From a virus, in the IMG/VR virus record IMGVR_UViG_3300049324_000034, positions 1 to 64,000 of that record: DNA of 64,000 bases; one strand, given 5' to 3'. Below the pieces are notes generated by a model. It ran no database searches. It was given only the letters and a program-made list of their open reading frames with translations, and was not told where the DNA came from. Every line of letters starts with the position of its first letter. Within the stretch, counting starts at the first letter, position 1. Position numbers and translations under genes: made by a program. Shown one piece after another: positions 38,890 to 47,261 of this stretch.

Positions 38890-39492
38890 GTGGCCCTGGT
38901 TGTCACTGTTCAGCAGGTCAACGACTACCTGTCGAACCCCCCGTGGAGCGCGCATCAGACTGCTACGTGCGCGCTGCTACTCGCACGCCGCCAGACGGAC
39001 TTAGAACGGTGGATGCGCTGCCCCATCGACCCCGTGGAGCGCACCGAGGTAGTGCCGATCCTGCGGCGCACGGGGATCGTGGCGGCCAGCGCCCCAGTGT
39101 TCCGGGTCATCGACATCGACGGGGTGACAGCTGGTGGGTCGGCCACCTATGGGATGTCCCTACCCGCGCCGTACTCGTGGCGTGAGGAGGGCTGGATCGG
39201 TGTTCCGGTCGCCCCCGACACTCTGGCCTACACCTCACGCCCGTTTTCCCTGACCACCCCCCAGGACTACGACCAGCGGATCACGCTGCACTACATGGCC
39301 GGCTGGGGGCCGGTCGGTGACATCGTGGGGGCGATCGTCGACAAGGTGGGCGCGACGATGCTCAACCGTCACGACGACACAGTCGTTGCCCGCGCGCTGG
39401 ACGCGAAAGAGCCACCCGCGCTGAAAGAGGGCTGGACTGACGACGAACTGCTGATGCTGCGGTCCCGGCGACGGTTACGGACCAGCGGATGA
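38890..39492 (+). CDS. Head-tail connector (gp6-like adaptor)
   Basis: A 200-residue protein starting at GTG directly after the previous stop. The N-terminal QQVNDYLSNPPW motif, the helical ALLLARRQTDLERWMR segment and the later YDQRITLHYMAGWG are typical of actinophage head-tail adaptors, which bind beneath the portal and extend the DNA channel. Position between capsid and tail-completion genes agrees. Confidence 0.7.
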   Translation: MALVVTVQQVNDYLSNPPWSAHQTATCALLLARRQTDLERWMRCPIDPVERTEVVPILRRTGIVAASAPVFRVIDIDGVTAGGSATYGMSLPAPYSWREEGWIGVPVAPDTLAYTSRPFSLTTPQDYDQRITLHYMAGWGPVGDIVGAIVDKVGATMLNRHDDTVVARALDAKEPPALKEGWTDDELLMLRSRRRLRTSG

Positions 39493-39974
39493 TCCGGGTT
39501 AGCATCGAGGGCCTGGATCAGGTGCGCCGCAACCTCGAAGAGATGCGGGCACGGTCGACGGAGCTGTCCCCGGCGTGGGAGGAGTTCTTAACGTGGTGGG
39601 CGGTGACCAACGTTGAGCAGTTCAACTCACGCGGGGCCCGCTGGCGCACCCCGTGGGCACCATTGATGCCGGCCACGATCGCGCAGAAGCGCGGTCAGGG
39701 GTTCCTCAGTGAGCCGCTGGTGCGCACGACGTCGATGCGCTCGGAGTTGACGCGGCGCCCGCTGGGCGTGGAGCACATCCGGGCTCACGAGGTCGAGGCC
39801 GGCACTGACATCTCTTACGCGCACTTCCACCAGTCCGGTACTCGCCGGATGAAGGCCCGCCGGCTGATCAACGCTCACCAGGTCGCCGCTGAGGGGGCGG
39901 CGAGTTCGACGGTGCTCACGTGGATTATCGACGGGGTGCCCAACACGGGCGGTTCTAGGAAGCTGGAGCGGTGA
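39489..39974 (+). CDS. Tail completion / virion morphogenesis protein (Mu gpG-like)
   Basis: A 161-residue protein. The segments ARWRTPWAPLMPATIAQKRG and SYAHFHQSGTRRMKARRL match the phage virion morphogenesis family, which joins finished heads and tails. A TTA codon lies near 39587. Coupled at both ends by 4-base overlaps. Confidence 0.8.
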   Translation: MIRVSIEGLDQVRRNLEEMRARSTELSPAWEEFLTWWAVTNVEQFNSRGARWRTPWAPLMPATIAQKRGQGFLSEPLVRTTSMRSELTRRPLGVEHIRAHEVEAGTDISYAHFHQSGTRRMKARRLINAHQVAAEGAASSTVLTWIIDGVPNTGGSRKLER

Positions 39975-40306
39975 CCATGTGCCCCTTCTGTGAACGCATC
40001 GCCGCCGGACAGTTCTCCCCGGTGACGGCGAACTCTTACGCGGTGGTCTTCGAGCCGCTGAACCCGGTCGTTGCGGGACACCTACTGGTGGTGTCGCGCC
40101 GGCACATCATTGACGCCACGTCGGACCCGTTCACCACGGCGAAGGTGATGGAGCTGGCGGCGACGATCGCCCGTGGCTGGGGCGACGCCAATATCATCAC
40201 GTCGATCGGTTCGGCCGCCACCCAGACCGTGCCGCACCTCCATGCACATCTGGTGCCCCGCTACGACGGGGACGGCCTGAAGCTGCCCTGGAGCGACCAG
40301 CTGTGA
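39971..40306 (+). CDS. HIT-family nucleotide hydrolase/transferase
   Basis: A 111-residue histidine-triad protein starting at a GTGA overlap. CPFCERI at the N-terminus is the usual zinc pair of HIT proteins, AGHLLVVSRRHI is the conserved core and HLHAHLVP is the HxHxH catalytic triad. HIT enzymes hydrolyse nucleoside phosphoramidates or dinucleotides. It is fully coupled into the tail operon, where no structural role is known, so it may be a late auxiliary enzyme. Confidence 0.9.
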   Translation: MTMCPFCERIAAGQFSPVTANSYAVVFEPLNPVVAGHLLVVSRRHIIDATSDPFTTAKVMELAATIARGWGDANIITSIGSAATQTVPHLHAHLVPRYDGDGLKLPWSDQL

Positions 40307-40935
40307 CCGTGCCGTCTGAGCATGGTGCGATCGCCGTGCGGGATCAGGTGGCGAACCTGCTCATCGCTGATCTGCCGGGCCGGATCGCGGGCATGGTGCA
40401 CTTGTGGGCGCTGGGTGAGAAGGAGATCCCCACCCCGGACATGATCACTTCGGGGGAGGCGGCGGACAACGCGCTGGATCACCGGGGTGACACCTGGGTC
40501 GAGGTCATCACCCCCAGGCTGATGCCCCGCACCCGTGCGATGGGCCTGAACAACCTGGGCTACATGATCTACCGTTACCGCTACACCGCGCGGATCTACG
40601 TCTGGGTGCTGTCGAAGGAATGGAAGACCACCCTGGATCAGCGTGACCGGCTCGCCGCCGCGTGCCGTGACTCACTGATGACCTACCCGACACTGGCGCC
40701 GCCGCCGGCTTTCGGGGACACCGGGTTCCTGCTCAATCCCGCCACGATCTCCGAGGAGTCATCGGAGCCGGTGCGGCTGAAGACCACCCACGTCCGGGCC
40801 GCCGCGCTGTTGGCTTACGAGATCGACCACGAGTACCCCTCCGGGATCCCCTCGACCCTGCCGGACCTGGGGACGTTCGACACGTTGGATCTGCGCGTCA
40901 CCCTCGTCCCGTTCACGCACCCGATCGGAGCTTGA
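40303..40935 (+). CDS. Probable tail terminator / head-tail joining protein
   Basis: A 210-residue protein with an alpha/beta look (DTWVEVITPRLMPRTRAMGL, YRYTARIYVWVLSK). It lies between the gpG-like protein and the sheath, where contractile phages encode the tail terminator. The call rests mainly on position. GTG start at the HIT stop. Confidence 0.6.
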   Translation: MTVPSEHGAIAVRDQVANLLIADLPGRIAGMVHLWALGEKEIPTPDMITSGEAADNALDHRGDTWVEVITPRLMPRTRAMGLNNLGYMIYRYRYTARIYVWVLSKEWKTTLDQRDRLAAACRDSLMTYPTLAPPPAFGDTGFLLNPATISEESSEPVRLKTTHVRAAALLAYEIDHEYPSGIPSTLPDLGTFDTLDLRVTLVPFTHPIGA

Positions 40936-40938
40936 CCG

Positions 40939-41145
40939 ATGGCCACCGCGAGTAAGAAGTCCACCCCCAGCACTTTGATCAACCCCGGTAAGGCGGGCGT
41001 GGTCTACACCGATGCCGGGGACAGTCTCGGCGGCGGGGAGCGCGTCGAGGTCGCCGAGGTCGACGACGTGGGGCGCACCGCGCTGGACACGGGACAGCTA
41101 CTGCTGGCCCCACCGAAGGCTGACGGCGCGTCGCGGACTGACTAG
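40939..41145 (+). CDS. Hypothetical small protein before the sheath
   Basis: A 68-residue protein with a Lys/Ser/Thr-rich start (ATASKKSTPSTLINPGKAG) and an acidic middle (GGERVEVAEVDDVGRTALD). The pattern of an N-terminal loop then short strands resembles small proteins found next to sheath genes in other actinophages; role unknown. Confidence 0.65.
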   Translation: MATASKKSTPSTLINPGKAGVVYTDAGDSLGGGERVEVAEVDDVGRTALDTGQLLLAPPKADGASRTD

Positions 41146-41195
41146 GCCCTTCGCGATGCGATGATCCGCCCCGTGTCCACATCCGGGAGGGCCGC

Positions 41196-42659
41196 ATGGC
41201 TGTAGGTGTCACCGTCACCCGCACCGCTGCGGCCGGCTCACTGTTCCCCATCCCCGTACCGAGCGCGTCCTACTTCGTAGTAGGGCTGGCTGCACGCGGG
41301 TCGGCCACCGATGTGGCGCGCGTGACGTCACTGGCACAGTTCGAGGCCACCTTCGGCACCCGACCGTCCTACGGCAACCTCTACGACGACGTCGCGATGT
41401 TCTTCGCTGAGGGCGGCGGGGAGGCCTACGTCGCTCGTGTCGTCGGCCCGGCCGCCACCCAGGGCTCCCTGGGGACGCCGCTGGTCGACCGGGCTGGGAC
41501 GCCGCTGTCAACGTTGCAGGTGACCGCCAAGGGCCCCGGCTCGTGGTCCTCAGACGTCACGGTGCAGATCCTCGCGGGCACGGTGCCCAACACGTTCATC
41601 CTCTCGATCCTTTATCTCGGGATCGAAGTGGAGCGTTACGCCAACCTGTCTTCCCCGCAGGACGCGGTCACCAAAACCGCCGGCAGCTCGTGGGTCGCGG
41701 TCACCGACCTCGCGTCGGCCACAGTGGCGCCGAACAACAACCCGGCCGTCGTCGGCCCGGTCGCGCTGGGCGCGGGCACCGATGACCGCAGCTCGGTCAA
41801 CGCCGCCTCACTGGTCACCGCCCTGGCCCGCTTCGGTCCCCAGTACGGGGACGGCGCCGTGGCCATCCCCGGTGGTGGCGACGCCACCCACGCCGGGCTG
41901 ATCTCACACGCGAAGCAAAACAACCGTCTCGCGATCCTGGTGTCCGCGCGCGGGTCGACGGCCACCCAGCTCGCCACCCTGGCCGCGTCCTACGACTCCG
42001 AGTACGCGGGACTGTTCGGCCCGTGGGTGCAGACCCGCGACGCTTTCGGCGGCCTGTCCTCCATTCCGTGTGACGGCTACATCGCGGCTGTGCGGGCACG
42101 GGCGCACCGCGACGTCGGACCGTGGCAGGCCCCAGCGGGTGACCGCGCCCGCTCGGTCGTGGTGGTGGCCCCGGATCAGATCTTCGACTCCGCCACCTCC
42201 AATGCCCTGGAGGACGCGAAGGTCTCCCCGATCCTGCCGGTGTCCGGTGGGGTCCGGCTCTACGGCTGGCGGTCGCTGTCTTCCGACATCGCCAACTGGC
42301 GGCTGCTCACCGGCATTGACGTCATCAACCGCATCGTCGTCGCCTCCCAGCAAGCCCTGGATCCGATGGTGTTCTCCACCATCGACGCGCGGGGGCACCT
42401 GCTGGCCCGCGTCGAGGGCGCCCTGACGGGGCTCGTGCTGCCGATGGCTGACGCTGGCGGGCTCTACCCGTGGATCGACGCCGACCCGCTGGGCGGTACC
42501 CCGATCGAACGTGACCCCGGCTTCTCGATCACCACTGACCCCAGCCGGGAGGTGGCCAGCGCGAACATGGTGCAGGCGACGTGCGCGGTGCGGGTTTCCC
42601 CCACGGGGGCGTTGATCGCGCTCACCGTCACCAAGGTCGGCGTGACCCGGCGATTCTGA
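41196..42659 (+). CDS. Contractile tail sheath protein
   Basis: A 487-residue sheath subunit. The N-terminal strand SASYFVVGLAARGSATDVAR and FFAEGGGEAYVARVVG begin the conserved core. The C-terminal domain (DVINRIVVASQQALDPMVFS, LARVEGALTGLVLPMADAGG) ends in strands that interlock neighbouring subunits (VRVSPTGALIALTVTKVG). It identifies the virion as a myovirus. GGGAGG precedes the ATG. Confidence 0.93.
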   Translation: MAVGVTVTRTAAAGSLFPIPVPSASYFVVGLAARGSATDVARVTSLAQFEATFGTRPSYGNLYDDVAMFFAEGGGEAYVARVVGPAATQGSLGTPLVDRAGTPLSTLQVTAKGPGSWSSDVTVQILAGTVPNTFILSILYLGIEVERYANLSSPQDAVTKTAGSSWVAVTDLASATVAPNNNPAVVGPVALGAGTDDRSSVNAASLVTALARFGPQYGDGAVAIPGGGDATHAGLISHAKQNNRLAILVSARGSTATQLATLAASYDSEYAGLFGPWVQTRDAFGGLSSIPCDGYIAAVRARAHRDVGPWQAPAGDRARSVVVVAPDQIFDSATSNALEDAKVSPILPVSGGVRLYGWRSLSSDIANWRLLTGIDVINRIVVASQQALDPMVFSTIDARGHLLARVEGALTGLVLPMADAGGLYPWIDADPLGGTPIERDPGFSITTDPSREVASANMVQATCAVRVSPTGALIALTVTKVGVTRRF

Positions 42660-42670
42660 GGAGTAGGTAG

Positions 42671-43084
42671 ATGAAGGCTGCGGCACGTCAATTCTTGGTC
42701 ACGGTGGCCGCCTTGGGCTCCCGGACGTTCACCGAGCAGACCGGCGGTGAGAAGAAGTCCGATGTGACGAAGTGGCGCGACGGTGGGGCGATCTCCAGCG
42801 ACAACATTTTCTCCCCCCCGGAGACGTCGGATGTGGTGGTGAAAAACGCCTACGACTCCGATGTTGACGGCGCGATGCTGTCCAACCTGCTGGGGCAGGT
42901 GGGGGTGCTGTCGACCACGATCACTAAGGTGCCGCTGTTCGGGGATATGTCCCGGATCGCTGGGGTGAAGCCGTTCGTCTACACCGGGGCGGTGCTGTCC
43001 GGGGTGAAGCTCCCCGACGTCAACGCCAACTCCGGTGAGGCCGCCACCTACGAGCTGACCTTCGCGGTGAACAACCTGAGTTAG
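42671..43084 (+). CDS. Tail tube protein
   Basis: A 137-residue protein directly after the sheath. The pattern FLVTVAALGSRTFTEQTGGE, VTKWRDGG and a final GEAATYELTFAVNNLS matches short tube subunits of contractile tails, which stack in hexameric rings inside the sheath. Order sheath-tube-chaperone-tape measure is canonical. Confidence 0.88.
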   Translation: MKAAARQFLVTVAALGSRTFTEQTGGEKKSDVTKWRDGGAISSDNIFSPPETSDVVVKNAYDSDVDGAMLSNLLGQVGVLSTTITKVPLFGDMSRIAGVKPFVYTGAVLSGVKLPDVNANSGEAATYELTFAVNNLS

Positions 43085-43100
43085 CCGCCTGCGGGCGGTG

Positions 43101-43138
43101 CGGGCCGGTCTCGGCTTCACAGGGGCGAGACCGGCCCG
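43101..43138 (+). terminator. Hairpin terminator after tube gene
   Basis: CGGGCCGGTCTCG and its complement (13 bp) with a 12-base loop. It may lower expression of downstream genes relative to sheath and tube, which are needed in many copies. Confidence 0.75.
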
Positions 43139-43169
43139 GACCGTCTGACCGCCCCTGTGAGGAGATCGC

Positions 43170-43739
43170 GTGACCAACGTTTACGACCCTCTTGCCCCCC
43201 AGCCGGACATCTACACCGCCACACGCCCGTCCGATGATCCGCAGATAGCCGCCGCGCCGCCCGCGATGTCGAGTCTCGATGACCTGCGCCTGGCGCTGGA
43301 TCAGGCCAGTGAGGTCGCTGATCAGGACTTCCCCGACTTCGAGCTGTACTCCCCCGGTGACGTGATCCGCTTGACCTGCTCAACGGATCTGGCGCAGCCG
43401 GACTTGAAGCGCATCCAGCTCGCGGCGCTACCACTGGCGGCGCGGCGCAAGCGCATCCCGGACCTAAAGAAGCTCGACGAGGTCACGATGTACGCCGGCC
43501 TCATCGGTGAGCAGGTCACTGAGATCGCCCTGAAGCAGCCCGACGGCTCCTACCGGCCGCTAGCGGGTGGGTTCGACTCCCCGGCGGTTCTTGCGGCGTT
43601 CGGGGCCGCTGAGGCAGCGGTGGCGGTGCAGCGCATCTTCGTCAAAGACGTGTTCCTGCTGCGCGCGGGGGAGGCCCTGCTGGATCGCTGCGGCTACGGG
43701 GAGTCCAAGCCGGGCGAGAGTGATGCGGACCCTACATAG
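43170..43739 (+). CDS. Tail assembly chaperone 1 (gpG-like)
   Basis: A 189-residue protein between tube and tape measure, the constant position of the tail assembly chaperones that coat the tape measure during assembly. It starts at GTG after GAGGAG. The C-terminal half (FDSPAVLAAFGAAEAAVAVQ) is helical. The TAG stop is preceded by the probable frameshift site for the next product. Confidence 0.75.
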   Translation: MTNVYDPLAPQPDIYTATRPSDDPQIAAAPPAMSSLDDLRLALDQASEVADQDFPDFELYSPGDVIRLTCSTDLAQPDLKRIQLAALPLAARRKRIPDLKKLDEVTMYAGLIGEQVTEIALKQPDGSYRPLAGGFDSPAVLAAFGAAEAAVAVQRIFVKDVFLLRAGEALLDRCGYGESKPGESDADPT

Positions 43740-43960
43740 CGCCGCATCCGCGCGAGCTGCGGCGTGAAGCGACCATCGAATGGCTAGCGGGCTTGGGGCT
43801 GGTGCGGGAAGCGGCGATGGTGGCGCGGATGTTCCGGCAGGACCCGGCCGCGATGCTCGATGACGGCGGTGACGACTGGCGGATGCTGGTGCGGATCGCG
43901 GCGGCCCGGTATGTGGCCCGCAGTGAAGAGGCCGAAGCCAAGCGCGCCCAGCAGTCCTAG
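43724..43960 (+). CDS. Tail assembly chaperone 2, made by -1 frameshift
   Basis: The -1 frame opens after a TGA at 43721 and has no start codon before conserved-looking sequence (YIAPHPRELRREATIEWLAG, then VRIAAARYVARSEEAEAKRA). The 0-frame stops at 43739, so the ribosome would have to shift within GAT GCG GAC CCT ACA. CCT read as CCC (GGACCCT, 43727-43733) is the best slip point, although it is not a classical XXXYYYZ heptamer. A gpGT-type fusion of about 260 residues is expected, as in most tailed phages. Confidence 0.7.
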   Translation, partial: CGPYIAPHPRELRREATIEWLAGLGLVREAAMVARMFRQDPAAMLDDGGDDWRMLVRIAAARYVARSEEAEAKRAQQS

Positions 43961-44028
43961 CCCCTGCGTGTCTGCCGGTCACCGACTGGCCGCGCTGCGA
44001 CGATCACCCCTGACCCTGGGAGGTGATT

Positions 44029-46569
44029 GTGGCCGGCGCTGACGACGACGTGCATATCAGGGCGTCGATGTCCGGCGACATCACCGAGGCACTGGACAAG
44101 GCCACGGTCGCGGCGGAGGAGGCCGATCACGCGCTTGGCTCCCTGGGTAAGACCGGGGTGAAGGTCGGTGAAGAACTCGACGAAGGAATGGACAGGGCCA
44201 AGAACTCCACCCAGCGCGCCCGCAACGCTCTGGGCCAGTTCGTGCCCGCCGCTAACGCCGCTGGCAACGCCGCTGCCGCGTCGGGCGCGAAGGCCGCAGC
44301 GGGCAGTCTCGGGTACACCAAGCTAGCCAACTCGGTCAAGGGCGCCACCCAGGCCACGAACTCCTCGACCGGCGGCGCCAAGAAGCACGTGTCGCAGCTG
44401 GAGGCGTGGGCGAAGTCGGCGGATAAGGCCAGCAAGGCGACCGGCGGCCTGAAGTCAATGATCATGCTGATCAAGTGGGGCACGATCCTCACGGGCGGCC
44501 AAGCCGTCGTCGGCATGCTGGTTTCCCTGGGTGCCGGCGCGGTGATGGCCGTGGGCCACATGGCGCCCCTGGTGGGCGTCGCGGGGGCGCTGGGGCCGGC
44601 GCTGTTCCTCGCTGCCGCCGGCATGGCCCTGATGAAGATAAGCGGCAAGGACATCGGGGCACTGCTGCGCCCGCTGACCAACGACTTCATGGCGATGCGC
44701 ATGGAGATCAGTCAGAAGATGGTGCCCGGCTTCCAGGCGTTCGATCGGGAGATCCATGATCGGATGATCCCCACCCTGCGCACCGGACTGGTGGGGCTGG
44801 CCGGGGCGTTCGGTGGCGCGGTCGCCCACGTCGGCGACATGGTCTCCGGGGCGCGCCAGGTAAGCCAGATCGGCACCCTGTTCGCCGGGGTGACCCCACT
44901 CGTCGGGCTGATGGGCAACTCCCTGGGCCACGTGCTGATCACGCTACTCAACCTGGCCGTCGCGGCGCTGCCCATGACGACGTCGATGGCACAGGGGCTC
45001 GACCGCGTCACCACGAAGCTAGACGCGTGGTCGAAGCGGATGACCGACTCCGGCAAGGCTCAAGCGTTCATGTCGCGGGCCTGGAATCAGCTCAAGACCG
45101 ACGGCCGGATCTTAGAAGACCTCATCGTCGGGCTGTTCCACATCTTCTCCATCGCGGGCGGGGTCGCGCGCGACCAGCTCGGCGGGGGCATGGAGACCGC
45201 CGCTAAGAGGTTCCGGGACTGGACGACGTCGGCGGCCGGCGCCGCCCGGATCACGAAGTTCTTCACCGACTCCGTGCCCATCCTGCGCGAGACGGGTCTA
45301 CTGCTACTGGCATTGCTGCACGGCATCAGTGGAATTGGCACCAACCCACAGGTCGCCGGGCTGATCCGGCAGATCCGCACGGAACTGCTACCGGCGCTGG
45401 GCGCGCTGTTCCACAACCTGGCCGGCACCAGTACCGGCGGGTTCGGCAGCGCCCTGGTCACCGCGTTCACCCAGATCGCGCTAGCCCTGAGCAAGATCCC
45501 CCTGGGCGGGCTGACGATCATCATTCAGGCGATCGCGGTACTCGCCGGGGGCATCGTCTTCCTAGTCGCCCACGTGCCCGGCCTGGGCCTGCTCATCGGA
45601 ACGGCCCTGACCCTGTTCACTGTGTTCGGCGCTGGCGCGAAGGCCGTGGGCAGCGTGTTGGGCCTGTTCGCCAAGGTCGAGAAAATCATGGAGTGGTCGA
45701 AGTCCATCGGCGCCCTGGGGTTCATCCTGCGCTGGGTGGTGCCGCTGTTCCAGGGGCTCGGCGAAGGGATCCTGTTCGTCGCCCGCTCCCTGCTCTACGC
45801 GGCCATCTCCAACCCCGTCGGCGCGATCATTGTTGGCCTTACGCTGCTGGTGCTGGCTTTCATCTACGCGTGGAACCACTACGCGTGGTTCCGCGACGGG
45901 GTCAAAGCCATCGGGCGCGCCGTTGTCGACGCGTTCATTTGGATGGCCCAAGCCGCCGCTGCCCCGTTCATCAAACTGTGGGACATCATCAAGGGCGCCT
46001 ACAACCTGATCGCCAAGGGCTGGAACCTGATCCCCACCATCGCGGTCCCCACCTGGGTGCCATTGATCGGGGGCACCAACTTCACCCTGCCGAAGATGCC
46101 GCTACTCGCCGAGGGCGGCGTGATCCAGTACTCCACCGCCATCGTTGGCGAGCAAGGTCCCGAAGCTCTCATCAAGGGCGGCCAGTTCCTGGGCATGATC
46201 GGCACGCACGGCCCGGAGCTGCGCACCGACCTCCCGCCGGGCGGCTACGTCGTGCCTAACCTGGGCACGTTGAGCAAGTTCCCGATGCTCGCCGACCGGC
46301 TACCGGCATCGGTCGCTGACGCGGTGGCCGGGGCGATCCCCGGTTACGGGGCACTGCTGGGCCGGGGCAGTGCGGCACCGGGCTCCCCGCACGTGTCGGT
46401 CAATGTCGACACCGGCTCGAAGGAAGTGGTCGACGCCATCAACGACCTGGCCGCTGCCGTGCTGGCCAGCACGCGCCGGCCACCCGACCAGCCGCCCCCG
46501 GTGCGCTCGTCTGAGCGTCTCGCCGGGCTGTCCGACCGGTACCGCTACAGCTCACCCAGGAGGCCGTGA
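44029..46569 (+). CDS. Tape measure protein
   Basis: An 846-residue protein starting at GTG after GGGAGGTGATT. It has a helical N-terminus rich in Ala and Lys (DITEALDKATVAAEEADHAL), then many hydrophobic segments typical of tape measures (TLLNLAVAALPMTT, AIAVLAGGIVFLVAHVPGLG, AIIVGLTLLVLAFIYAWNHY) and an Ala/Pro C-terminus. At about 1.5 angstroms per residue it predicts a tail near 125 nm. No muralytic domain is seen. A TTA codon stands at residue 362. Confidence 0.92.
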   Translation: MAGADDDVHIRASMSGDITEALDKATVAAEEADHALGSLGKTGVKVGEELDEGMDRAKNSTQRARNALGQFVPAANAAGNAAAASGAKAAAGSLGYTKLANSVKGATQATNSSTGGAKKHVSQLEAWAKSADKASKATGGLKSMIMLIKWGTILTGGQAVVGMLVSLGAGAVMAVGHMAPLVGVAGALGPALFLAAAGMALMKISGKDIGALLRPLTNDFMAMRMEISQKMVPGFQAFDREIHDRMIPTLRTGLVGLAGAFGGAVAHVGDMVSGARQVSQIGTLFAGVTPLVGLMGNSLGHVLITLLNLAVAALPMTTSMAQGLDRVTTKLDAWSKRMTDSGKAQAFMSRAWNQLKTDGRILEDLIVGLFHIFSIAGGVARDQLGGGMETAAKRFRDWTTSAAGAARITKFFTDSVPILRETGLLLLALLHGISGIGTNPQVAGLIRQIRTELLPALGALFHNLAGTSTGGFGSALVTAFTQIALALSKIPLGGLTIIIQAIAVLAGGIVFLVAHVPGLGLLIGTALTLFTVFGAGAKAVGSVLGLFAKVEKIMEWSKSIGALGFILRWVVPLFQGLGEGILFVARSLLYAAISNPVGAIIVGLTLLVLAFIYAWNHYAWFRDGVKAIGRAVVDAFIWMAQAAAAPFIKLWDIIKGAYNLIAKGWNLIPTIAVPTWVPLIGGTNFTLPKMPLLAEGGVIQYSTAIVGEQGPEALIKGGQFLGMIGTHGPELRTDLPPGGYVVPNLGTLSKFPMLADRLPASVADAVAGAIPGYGALLGRGSAAPGSPHVSVNVDTGSKEVVDAINDLAAAVLASTRRPPDQPPPVRSSERLAGLSDRYRYSSPRRP

Positions 46570-47261
46570 TGGCACTGGCGGTCATCCGTGACCCGGTGTC
46601 CGGGGTGAGCTTCACCGCTGTTCCCGGCCAGCGCGCCTACCTGCTCACTGAGGACGGGTCGGCGAGCTTCACGTTCCGTTTCGCGCCGCCGGTCATCGAG
46701 TACGGCGTGTGGGAGCAGGATTGGGTGCAAGTCTCGAGAGTGGGTCTCGTGCCGCTGCTGGTGCGCAAGGCCGACAAGCTCGACACGATGCGGTTCACCA
46801 TCAACATCGGTGACCCGGACGACTTCTACGGTGACCAGTCGGGCTACATCAACACGCTGAAGCTGGTCTCGAAGTCCCGGATGCGGGTCATGATGCGCTA
46901 CTCCGATCAGGAGGCCGGGCTGTGGCGGATCACCGCGCTGGCGGTGTCCAGTGTGTTGCGCCACCCGGACACGAACCTGATCATCCGGGCGACCGCCGAC
47001 ATCACGATGACCCGCGCCAGTGAGACCTCCCCGAACACCGGCCCGGTGTCCTCACCTGTGGCTCCCGCACCGGTCGCGGCACCGCAGAGCAATGCCCCGG
47101 CGAAGTCGTACACGACGGCACCGGGGGACACGCTGTGGGGGATCGCGCAGAAGCTCTACGGGCGCGGTGACCGGTGGCCGGTCATCTATGACGCGAACCG
47201 TGACAAGATCGCGACCCCGCAGACAATGGCCGTGGGGATCACGCTGGTAATTCCGCCGTAG
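46569..47261 (+). CDS. LysM tail/baseplate protein
   Basis: A 230-residue protein coupled to the tape measure by TGATG. Residues 1-150 form a beta-rich tail domain (GVWEQDWVQVSRVGLVPLLV). An Ala/Pro/Ser linker leads to a C-terminal LysM domain (YTTAPGDTLWGIAQKLYGRG to the end). LysM proteins at this position link tube tip and hub in contractile phages (gp53/gpX-like). Confidence 0.85.
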   Translation: MALAVIRDPVSGVSFTAVPGQRAYLLTEDGSASFTFRFAPPVIEYGVWEQDWVQVSRVGLVPLLVRKADKLDTMRFTINIGDPDDFYGDQSGYINTLKLVSKSRMRVMMRYSDQEAGLWRITALAVSSVLRHPDTNLIIRATADITMTRASETSPNTGPVSSPVAPAPVAAPQSNAPAKSYTTAPGDTLWGIAQKLYGRGDRWPVIYDANRDKIATPQTMAVGITLVIPP

